From the NCBI GenBank assembly GCA_011800805.1, contig MPNW01001579.1:19090-41417 (forward strand): a DNA stretch of 22,328 nucleotides, written 5' to 3'. This document shows positions 1 to 7,178 of the stretch, piece by piece; position 1 is the stretch's first letter, and every line of letters begins with the position of its first letter. A model generated the notes under the pieces. The model saw only the letters and a list, made by a program, of their open reading frames with translations, ran no database searches and was not told where the DNA came from. The translations under genes and the position numbers were made by a program. The stretch comes from Hirudo medicinalis (taxonomy: Eukaryota > Annelida > Clitellata > Hirudinida > Hirudinidae).

Positions 1-1
1 C

Positions 2-68
<67 letters not shown>

Positions 69-146
69 CCACCACCATCATCATCATCATCATCATCATC
101 ATCACATCATCATCATCACCATCATCACCACCATCACATCATCATC

Positions 147-178
<32 letters not shown>

Positions 179-181
179 CAC
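1..181. repeat. CAT/ATC trinucleotide microsatellite
   Basis: A nearly pure CAT (equally ATC/TCA) array with occasional CAC interruptions and three dropped-base phase slips. It runs off the left edge, so its true length is unknown. It ends about 12 bases before the stop codon of the minus-strand exon that follows. Confidence 0.97.
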
Positions 182-192
182 GACTCCTCCCT

Positions 193-756
193 TTAAACGA
201 CGTAGCGTCTCCATTTAATTACCTCGACCACCTTCTCTTTGATCTTCTCCTTGACTTTCGTGAAGAGAACCGACGGCGAGCTCGGCGCGCGACCAAGTCG
301 CTTTGAAGTCGCCCATGCCGCAGCGACCGCTATGACGCTCTGCTGGCTCGACTTCCTCGGTCCGTAAGACACGGAGGACAGTAGGGGAGGATGGTAGCGA
401 ACCCCGTTGAGCGAGCCGTCGGAACTTTTCCTGCTGGCAGAGTTACTGACCTCCTGGAAGGCGTACGAAGACGACGACGTCGATGACGTCTTGCGATGAC
501 GCCGTTGCGACTGTCGCCGGTTGTCGCTCGTCCTTGACGCCAGCGAGGTCGACGAGGTCTGCTGGGTGATGCTGGGGCCGGAAGAGCATCTCCTCGATAC
601 GTTTTCGGATGGAAAGGAATTTCCAGTTGCTTCTGAGATGGAGTTGATCTTGTTGCGCCCGAGAGGAAGGGCGGACACCGTCTGGCTGCGCTTGTACTCG
701 CGCCTTCTCTTTGACGCAGGTCTGGTGGAGCCGTGCATTTCAGAAGCTGGAGGTGT
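193..756 (-). CDS. Ser/Arg/Lys-rich coding exon, unknown protein (probable 3'-terminal exon)
   Basis: An open minus-strand frame of nearly 190 codons ends at a stop at 193. I do not recognise the family. The product is rich in Ser, Arg and Lys, with several RKSS/RKTSS-type clusters that look like basophilic kinase sites, and a Lys/Glu-alternating segment (KVKEKIKEKVVEVIKW) next to the C terminus that could form a short amphipathic helix. The first in-frame Met is at 771, but minus-strand bases 771-757 read as pyrimidine tract plus CAG. A 3' splice site with the exon starting at 756 is therefore as likely as a true start. If spliced, its 5' exons lie to the right, among or inside the Rab11-FIP gene. 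The opposite-strand frame at 521-997 is taken as its shadow. There is no recognisable domain, signal peptide or membrane segment. Confidence 0.45.
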   Translation of the reverse strand, partial: TPPASEMHGSTRPASKRRREYKRSQTVSALPLGRNKINSISEATGNSFPSENVSRRCSSGPSITQQTSSTSLASRTSDNRRQSQRRHRKTSSTSSSSYAFQEVSNSASRKSSDGSLNGVRYHPPLLSSVSYGPRKSSQQSVIAVAAAWATSKRLGRAPSSPSVLFTKVKEKIKEKVVEVIKWRRYVV

Positions 757-771
757 CTGTAGGGAGAACAT

Positions 772-1383
772 GTTTTGTGGAGTGATTTTTAAAATATTTG
801 TCTTTAAAACGCTTATTTGGAATGCACCTGGCGATCAATCAAACAAGAGGAGTCCACGAATCGATGGAGCTGGTGGAAAGCGGTGGATGCGCTTGGACGA
901 TCATGCCCAGACAGTCATCACAAGGAAGCAGCAGTACGTGAAAAGTGAATTTATCGACCACGTGTTTCAGGCGATTCTCATCTCGATCCTGATGTGACCT
1001 CGAGCGCACGTGTCTTCGAGCACTTCATTTGGACAGACGAATTGTAAGGTCGGAAGATTGATCGCAAGAAGCCCCAATCAGGATCCTTTGGAAATTCCTG
1101 GAAGATGAATGAGAGAAGAGACTCAGGAGGAAAGACATGAACGGAAGGATGGACGGACGAAATGGATGAAAGAGAGCCGCGGACACGAAATCGTGGAAAG
1201 GTAGACCTGGAGAAGGGAATCCAATCAGCTCAGGTGTGAAATGAAAGGTTCTTCCCGGGGTTCAAATCCTTCCGATTCCAGTCAGAAGCCAACTCCGCCT
1301 CGTCTGATCACGGTCTAAAAATAACTTCACGGGTTTTTCCCGCTCTCATTCCGGACTTGGTGGAGCATCGTTCTCCAGGGGGC
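772..1383. other. Non-coding stretch, nothing firmly assigned
   Basis: Unique-looking sequence of mixed composition. A weak candidate first exon for the downstream plus-strand gene sits at 1162-1200: Met, 13 codons, donor AAG|GTAGAC, phase 0 and so compatible with the exon at 1861, with an in-frame stop at 1138. Without transcripts this cannot be told from chance. A B-box-like word (GGTTCAAATCC) near 1259 has no matching tRNA fold. Confidence 0.4.
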
Positions 1384-1449
1384 GATGAGGAGGAGGAGGA
1401 GTAGGAGGAAGAAGAGGAGGAGGAGGGGGAGGAGGAGAGGGAAGGAGGG
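1384..1449 (+). repeat. Homopurine GGA/GGAA tract
   Basis: About 66 bases almost entirely of G and A on the plus strand (GAGGAGGAGG, GGAAGAAGAGG, GGGGGAGGAGG), with a single T interruption. Long homopurine runs with mirror symmetry can adopt triplex DNA. It lies just 5' of the tetranucleotide array. Confidence 0.85.
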
Positions 1450-1574
1450 TCATTGTGGAATCGATGGTGTTCTCATTTTGAAACTACTGAAGAGGCAGGC
1501 TTTGTCTTTTGTGCTGTTGCTAGGTTCCCAATTAAAATGATTTGTCAGGGAATGAAAGGATTGCTTGTCGAAAG

Positions 1575-1797
1575 GATTGATGGATGGATGAGTGAGTGGA
1601 TTGGAAGAAGAATGGGTGCTTGGATGGATCGATGGAAGGATAGATGGATGGGTGGATGGATGGACGGATGGGTGGATGGATGTGGATGGATGGATGGATG
1701 GGTGGATGGATGGTGGATGGATGGATGGATGGATGGATGGATGGATAGGTGGTGATGGGTGGATGGATAGGTGGATGGATGGATTGGTGGACGGTCG
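1575..1797 (+). repeat. GGAT-type tetranucleotide array (satellite-like)
   Basis: A degenerate array of TGGA/GGAT units mixed with GGTGGA variants and GGAC or GGAT substitutions. Several frames stay open on both strands only because the unit lacks stop codons; their products are repeats of Pro-Ser-Ile-His or Trp-Met-Asp-Gly and are not counted as genes. The array ends about 60 bases before a 3' splice site. Confidence 0.95.
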
Positions 1798-1860
1798 CAT
1801 GGCTGGTTAATAAAAGAGTGGTTGAAAGGTGCATGAACACTCTGCACCTCTCCATCTCAG

Positions 1861-2004
1861 ATCGAGGAAGAGGCAGCAACTCCTGAGAGCGAGGATTACA
1901 AAATCCTGCCCGAGGATTCCTTGGACAAATCCACCATCTTGTTAGAAGCTGAGGAATCGACAAACGACGATGTTTTCGGATGCGAGCTGCTAGCAGATGT
2001 TCCG
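1861..2004 (+). CDS. RAB11FIP: Rab11-FIP exon, acidic linker
   Basis: This 48-codon phase-0 exon has a good pyrimidine tract and TCTCAG acceptor at 1860 and donor CCG|GTATCA. It encodes an acidic stretch from [10 protein letters not shown] to LLADVP. It was too short to appear as an independent open frame and is inferred from coding character plus splice sites. Confidence 0.65.
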
Positions 2005-4787
2005 GTATCAGTTACGGTCTGCTATTATTCGTTGTTGTTAATTAATTACATAATTATTAATTGACTAGGACCATTTATGGGTAGTGCAGACGGAGATGGG
2101 TGTAAGATTTGAGCGCGATGATAAATTCGGCCTATGTATCCAGGCAATTTTAAAAATTGTTTATTTGTCCGAAAAATAATTAATATCTAAATAAGTTTAT
2201 ATAAATATCTATATAAGTCTTATAAAAAATAATACATGATATCTTATACATACGTTTATCAAATATTATTGTATAGATAATAAACTGCATATTATAAAAC
2301 TTAAAATATTGAAAAAATAAAAAAATTCAAGATATTAGAGTAAACTAATTTCAAATAATTGCAAATAATTACTTAATCACTAATTATTAATTAATATTTT
2401 TAATTTCAAACCCTCCTACAGGGAAGTCCAGTTAAGGGGGCGTCCCCAAATGAGGACGTGGAGGAGTTCTGGAAAGCCTTGGAGGAGAAGCCGGTGTTTT
2501 GTGCGAACAAAAGTCAGAAGAAGATCGTTGGCAATGTTGGTGCTGGAATCGATCGCTATAATTTTTGATTGTTTTTTCTGATTCTTAATTGCAAAAAAAA
2601 ATTTATGATGATGTTAATAATAATAATAATAATAATAATGATGATGGTGATGATGATGATGATGATGATGATGATCACAATGATAGTAAAGATATTATTA
2701 ACAGCAATGGCGTAAAAATGTTATTTATTTTTATTTTATAATTCCTTTATTTATTATTATTATTATTATCATTATTATTATTTCTAAAGTTAATATTATT
2801 ATTATATTTATTTTCAGGACCATGCAAAAAATGACTCCAGCCAACCGGTGACTGAGGAACAGTTCTTTGACTCCCTGCTCAACACTGCCAGCCGCGGTGA
2901 GTTTCGAACCTCAGACCTTTAGATCTACCTAATTTAATACAGTTTCTTCCATATCTTCACAAGTATAAAGTTTACGTTATGTGTAAAAATATAAATAATT
3001 GTTATGCTTTCTTTTTAAAATGCCCAACAATAAGTCAGACAAAGAATAAAGTTTGAATTCTTTTTCGTTCGTAATACCTAAAATGTTTAATAATATTACA
3101 TCTATTATCAATTGTATATTTTAATGATGAGAAAATTATGTGCAATGCAGAGAGCAGGGGCACGCAAACGGCCAATGGAATTTCGAGGAAGGTGTCAGTC
3201 GGTTGCCAAGGTTGGTCGCATGGTCACTGAATGTTGAAAGTTGATGATCTTGACTGAATGTTGAAGTTCATGACTGATGTTATTGACTCATTCTTCTTCA
3301 TCCTAGCGATAATAATAAGCAGGAATAATAATTCAAAGTGGTTTTCAATAATATTTATTGTTGTTAATTAATTAATTAATATTTAATATTTTTTTTAGTC
3401 ATCTTAGTACGAATAGTAGTAGCGCTTTCTCAAATCTTCTTAAAAAAGTTGTAAAAGCGCCATCTATCGGACAAGCGATTATAATCACTTCAGCATCTCA
3501 AGCAGTCCTTCGCAGTCCTTAGTAATTCATTTAATACCGTTGCATTTGTGAAATCTACATAATAACAATAATAATAATAATAAATAAATATATAATTTAA
3601 ATTTGTTTTCAGTCTCCATGGACAACGTTTGCCAAAAGTGCATTTCGTACGAAGAGAAACTCCGCGAGAGACAGGAGGACTGCTTTCCACAGAAACAAGT
3701 TCGATTTCAGAATTTCAGAAGTGTTTCTTAAATAATTACATCGTTTAAAAAATTATTATTCATTTAATTGGATGAACGTTTAATAATATAATGATTAACT
3801 TATTAAGGGGTCGTCCGTTAATCATGTCAATAAGTTTAATGTAATTTTTGACCCCTGTCCACAACCGTCAAACTTCCCCCCATCAAAATTATGTCAAAAA
3901 AACTGACTCAACCCACAAAATACAAATAAAATATGTATTTTATTTTATTTTTTATTATAAATTTTATTATAAATTTTATTTTATTATAAATTTTATTTTA
4001 CAATATTTAGTATGTACCTTTTAAGACTTTTGACGGCGGCCATGGGTCCATATGTTACGTCAATTTGGTAAAAGTGGAAAAGCAAAAATGTCATGATTGT
4101 AAAATTGCAATATTTGATAACCCGGGCAGACTTCTAATTATTACCGGGCACTTGGGCACTTGCCCCTGCCCTCTCGGCGGCCTTGATTGTGACATGGCAG
4201 CATAGAGGCTACAGATTTTGTAAATCCGTTCAAGCAGTGACTGAAGCGAAGGACTGAAGCTAAGGACTAACAGTAATGTTGTTAATCCATCTGCTACAAT
4301 TTAGATATGTTGTCATAAAAAAATAACACTGTTGACGTCAATTAATCTTAAGCTCCACCCTCCCCCTTTTCAACTCCCCACATAATTTGTGGGCTGCCCT
4401 GTTAATAATTTATATAATAAGTTATTTTTAAAATGGTTTTTTGTATTATTATAGTTATTAATTAATTATTATTATTGCTGAGTAATTATATTATTATTAC
4501 TATTATTTAATTATTATTGGTGTATTTGTTATTATTAATATTTCTATTATTATAATTATTATTATTATTATTATTGTAATTAATAAAAAGTAATTACAGT
4601 AGTAATTAAAGGCAATTTAGCTTAAAAGGGGTAGTGCTCTCATGCACTTGGTCACATCGAAAATGAGTTTCATTTATAATTGATGGTTGGTCGTCTGATA
4701 TTTATAATCTTGACCCGATTTATGAACCCGGTCTTCTTCGACCTGTTTCTGATTTGTTTTGTTTTTTCTATAATTTATTTTTTTTGC

Positions 4788-4859
<72 letters not shown>

Positions 4860-6293
4860 NTGAATTTGTTTAGCGCCACAATCGTAAGCATGAGGGGCGA
4901 TTAGACCATTTACATAGCGCCATCTCTCAGAAAGCAAGCTGGGTTGAACACGATGCTCAGCAGCTATTGCTTTTAATTTTTAATTGCTTTTAATAAATTA
5001 ATTTTATGTCGCTCGCAAATTATACCCCCGTTGCTTCTGTATTTACCAGTTATTAATCATATTTTGACATGTGAGTATTACACTATATTTATAATTATCA
5101 ATTTTAATTTCACTATTTAACTGCATTTATTACTTTAATTATTCCTTAATCTAGTTATAATATATAATAGTTAATAGTTATAAGTGATGGTATGCTCCTA
5201 ACTAACACAATTGCGCAATAGATTACAGTTACAGGTAACAATGTCTGTAATGACGATAACAACTTTCGTAGAAGAGGAATTTTCCCGAGAAATAATCGCG
5301 TAAAATATGATCATTTCACAGACTTAATCACTTCAGTGCCAAAACATTTCACTTGGGCACAATGCTAACTATATTCAACGAAAGTTCTTAAATCCAAGGC
5401 TTGTTAAATCTTATTTAAAAAAACTTTTTTTGGAATTGATGCATCCGAGTGAATTTATCGATCTTTTTTCAATTTACTTTTTCATTATTTTATTTTATTT
5501 TACTATTTTTGTCAATGGATTTATCAATTACATCCTCCTATTTTGCGACCACAACAAAATTATGCCAGTGGAACATTGGTAATTCCACTTCAATAAACGT
5601 TTGAAGCATTAATAATATTGACAATGTAATATTCATTGCAATAGCAGAAGTAAGATTCGGCAACAGTTAAAAAGATTTAATAAGGATAAAGATAAAGATA
5701 AAGATTTTTAAGGATCCCATGTCGCATCCATACATAAGCATCACTTTAACCTTTCTTACACTAGTTTGTTTACTAATTTGTTAATTCAATTAACTAATTA
5801 TTTCATTTATAAAACGAAATTGAAAATCCTCCAACATAAATTTGCGACGTATGCAAAATACAAGTATGAGATATATTAAGACATCTTTGTTGCTCGTAGA
5901 CTTATATACTAGTTACTAGTATGTATTTTTTTAAACATTTAAGCCACAGTTAGACTTTCAAATTTCAATGACATTTAATTGCATCCTTTATCTTCTCTTC
6001 CTCAGGAATTGTTGAACCTCCTGAACAAGCAAAAGAACGTGATCACGAAAAATGAGAAGCGCATAGCAGAGCTCGAAGAATACATTGACAACATGTTGGC
6101 AAAGGTCTTGGAGGCTCAGCCGCAATTGCTGACCTCGGGCACTCTCCTGATGTCGGAGAGGAAAAAGCCCGTCACCCCACCCGTCTGCAACAAGGACATA
6201 GAATCCTTTATGAAGCGCCCAGTGATGTCTGATGGCGATGAATTACCCGCACAAAATCGTTCTTATGACACCTTTAATTCTGTTTTCTTTTGA
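1861..6293 (+). CDS. RAB11FIP: Rab11 family-interacting protein, 3' part of gene (class I-like)
   Basis: Rab11-FIPs are effectors that bind GTP-loaded Rab11 (class I also Rab25 and Rab14) on recycling endosomes through a C-terminal coiled-coil Rab-binding domain. Six exons fit with continuous phase: 1861-2004, 2422-2535 (or 2526), 2818-2896, 3151-3210, 3613-3698, 6006-6293, giving about 255 C-terminal residues. The assignment rests on the last exon. The earlier ones encode acidic, Ser/Thr-containing linker (for example [20 protein letters not shown]) and a CQKC-containing charged helix, as expected for the variable middle region of FIPs. The C2 domain of class I FIPs is not visible, so 5' exons probably lie left of the window, or this is a C2-less form. 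The donors of exons 2, 4 and 5 are weak, so their ends may be off by a few codons. Confidence 0.75.
2422..2535 (+). CDS. RAB11FIP: Rab11-FIP exon, variable region
   Basis: The acceptor is CCCTCCTACAG. The frame reads [20 protein letters not shown] and onward. It stays in phase 0 with the next exon whether the donor is at 2536 (AAT|GTTGGT) or 2527 (ATC|GTTGGC). GTTGGT is favoured because the same hexamer serves as donor at several other introns in this window. Confidence 0.6.
2818..2896 (+). CDS. RAB11FIP: Rab11-FIP exon, variable region
   Basis: The acceptor is TTTTCAG and the donor a strong CGCG|GTGAGT. The exon holds 26 codons plus one base and encodes [20 protein letters not shown] and a short continuation. 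The intron before it carries AAT and GAT microsatellite tracts at 2618-2674. Confidence 0.65.
3151..3210 (+). CDS. RAB11FIP: Rab11-FIP small exon (tentative)
   Basis: A 60-base exon needed to carry phase 1 from the exon ending at 2896 to the one starting at 3613. The acceptor (GCAATGCAG) lacks a clear pyrimidine tract. The donor CAAG|GTTGGT keeps phase; AAG|GTGTCA at 3192 would not. The product contains [14 protein letters not shown]. Confidence 0.45.
3613..3698 (+). CDS. RAB11FIP: Rab11-FIP exon with CxxC and charged helix
   Basis: The acceptor is TTTGTTTTCAG. The chosen frame reads [20 protein letters not shown] and onward, a charged, helix-prone segment with a Cys-x-x-Cys pair. The donor AAACAA|GTTCGA is weak but phase 0, which matches the Rab-binding-domain exon. 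The other two frames look less protein-like. Confidence 0.55.
3807..4401. mobile_element. TTAA-flanked MITE-like non-autonomous DNA transposon
   Basis: The left end reads GGGGTCGTCCGTTAATCATG. The right end, reverse-complemented, reads AGGGCAGCCCACAAATTATG, giving imperfect terminal inverted repeats of about 20 bases. TTAA occurs directly before the left end (3803-3806) and directly after the right end (4402-4405), consistent with a TTAA target duplication. Subterminal runs of CCCCC and GACCCC resemble widespread MITE families of invertebrates. No transposase frame is present. It lies in the last intron of the Rab11-FIP gene. Confidence 0.55.
4441..4592. repeat. ATT-rich simple-sequence region
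   Basis: Imperfect ATT/TTA tracts, including an uninterrupted run near 4556-4575, within the large last intron of the Rab11-FIP gene. Confidence 0.8.
4788..4860. repeat. AAT trinucleotide tract ending in an undetermined base
   Basis: About 24 uninterrupted AAT units end in a single N at 4860. The N probably marks a join where the tract was not fully resolved, so its length is unreliable. Read on the minus strand, it is an ATT tail following the repeat copy at 4861-4946. Confidence 0.95.
4861..4946 (-). mobile_element. SINE-like dispersed repeat, 3' part, copy A
   Basis: The minus strand reads ACCCAGCTTGC, then GGCGCTATGTAAATGGTCTA, then TCGCCCCT, then GTGGCGCTAAACAAATTC and an ATT tail. The same ordered words occur on the plus strand at 19275-19372. 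Copies in opposite orientations, with a GCGCTA(T/A)A-type end and an ATT tail, suggest a LINE-mobilised SINE 3' end. The 5' head is not recognisable here. Confidence 0.55.
4947..6005. other. AT-rich intron remainder, no feature seen
   Basis: The rest of the last Rab11-FIP intron is AT-rich, without a coding stretch. It has a short AAGATA run near 5687-5708 and a good pyrimidine tract just before the acceptor at 6005. Confidence 0.6.
6006..6293 (+). CDS. RAB11FIP: Rab11-FIP terminal exon with Rab11-binding domain
   Basis: The acceptor TCTTCCTCAG at 6005 leads phase 0 into [20 protein letters not shown], then [20 protein letters not shown]. This matches the FIP Rab-binding domain, whose hallmark is the (E)LE(D/E)YIDNLL core followed by a V-x-E-x-x-P turn. 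The Tyr-Ile-Asp triplet and the heptad hydrophobics that form the parallel dimer and the Rab11 contact are present. The wording is nearer class I (FIP1/2/5, ELEDYIDNLL) than class II (FIP3/4). About 55 residues follow the domain before the stop at 6291-6293, somewhat longer than the short tail usual after this domain. No NPF motif is visible. A candidate poly(A) signal AATAAA lies at 6555-6560. Confidence 0.85.
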   Translation, partial: ELLNLLNKQKNVITKNEKRIAELEEYIDNMLAKVLEAQPQLLTSGTLLMSERKKPVTPPVCNKDIESFMKRPVMSDGDELPAQNRSYDTFNSVFF

Positions 6294-7159
6294 GGAATTG
6301 TTGTTTGTAGCATTATTTTTCGTATTCACGACACTAAGATTCCTAAGATGGTTCAATTGTTATATACATATTTTTTTTTATAACATTTTTATTTTGCACT
6401 ACGAAACTTCCAAAAAATCACCATGATCTTTCCGACGAGGCACTTACACTTGCCTCTTAAGCAAACGGAAATATGGCGGCGATTACATTGAATAACATGC
6501 GCCAAAAAATCTGAAGTTGAACAACAACAATATTATTTAAAATATTATCTTTTTAATAAATTTAAAGTTTTGCGTTACTCATTAAGATAATTTAATAAGT
6601 CAAAACATTTGATTCCAGCGTTTCATTCCCTTCGACTTGAAACTATTTGAACTTTTCGAATTGAGACAATTTATTTGTGTTTATCAAGCCAATCAGAACA
6701 TTTTATTAATATACTAGGCAAGAGAAGACGCAAAATTCGGAGTTCTGTAAAATTTTACATTCATGCCTCTGGCTCGTCTGCCAATTACATTGATTACCCC
6801 CCTTCGTCAGCTTTGGTATTTCCCCTAGAAAAAAAACGAAAACACTGTCGAGTTCATTGACTGTCCGATGATCGTTGGAATATTATTTGGACGAATACGG
6901 GTTAGTTTCTAGATCCGCAAGCCTAAACTGAGATTTATTGACATAATTTCGGATTGTTTACTTTCAAAGTTTCATCCGTTGTTGTCAGATTCAGAGCTTG
7001 TAACTGCTTGTTAACTTCCGCGTTCGTTGAAAAAAAAGATTTTTGGGAAACAAATTTAAAACTGCTAAACAATTAAGTTCGATTGACATGAAATTGTCCT
7101 GAACACCACTCAAATTTTCGACAGGATTATTCTCAGGAGTTCGAACATAAAAACCGAAC
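6294..7159 (+). promoter_or_regulatory. Rab11-FIP 3' flank and NF-kB 5' flank/UTR
   Basis: About 870 bases separate the Rab11-FIP stop from the proposed NF-kB start. The left part should hold the 3' UTR (AATAAA at 6555-6560). The right part should hold promoter and 5' UTR. A word one base from a kB site, GGTATTTCCC, is at 6815-6824. An open frame at 6675-6860 has no recognisable product and is not called a gene. The transcription start cannot be placed. Confidence 0.45.
6815..6824 (+). promoter_or_regulatory. kB-like site (weak)
   Basis: GGTATTTCCC differs at one base from the canonical kB element GGGATTTCCC and lies about 340 bases upstream of the proposed NF-kB start codon. A ten-base near-match can arise by chance; it is recorded because NF-kB genes are often self-regulated. 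Confidence 0.2.
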
Positions 7160-7178
7160 ATGTATATGCCAGGTCCAG
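7160..7178 (+). CDS. NFKB: NF-kB first coding exon (tentative)
   Basis: Met-Tyr-Met-Pro-Gly-Pro, then donor CCAG|GTATAT. The one-base overhang joins the two bases at 7406 to make Gly, giving [15 protein letters not shown], just as p50-class proteins have a Pro/Gly turn before the PYL(Q/E)IxEQP strand. An in-frame TAA lies at 7148-7150. A second Met two codons in could also start. If right, the region before the RHD is only about 6-9 residues. Confidence 0.55.

Noticed and set aside
521..997. 158-codon plus-strand frame as a 5' exon of the Rab11-FIP gene
   Set aside because: No C2-domain or FIP-like sequence; most of it mirrors the minus-strand Ser-rich exon.
1259..1269. tRNA B-box-like word GGTTCAAATCC
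   Set aside because: The flanks do not form a T-stem or acceptor stem and there is no A-box at the right distance.
1450..1963. Overlapping open frames on both strands with Pro-Ser-Ile-His or Trp-Met-Asp-Gly repeats
   Set aside because: They are translations of the GGAT-type array, whose unit lacks stop codons in several frames; several frames are open at once and none has a credible product.
2005..2421. U12-type intron, because the donor begins GTATC
   Set aside because: The donor continues AGTT rather than CTT, and no TCCTTAAC-type branch site is evident near the acceptor.
4674..4937. Poly-Asn and poly-Ile frames over the AAT tract
   Set aside because: Produced by the microsatellite and interrupted by an undetermined base.
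6675..6860. 61-codon plus-strand frame in the NF-kB 5' flank, basic and Ser-rich
   Set aside because: No recognisable domain, no phase-compatible splice to the RHD exon, and a length expected by chance.
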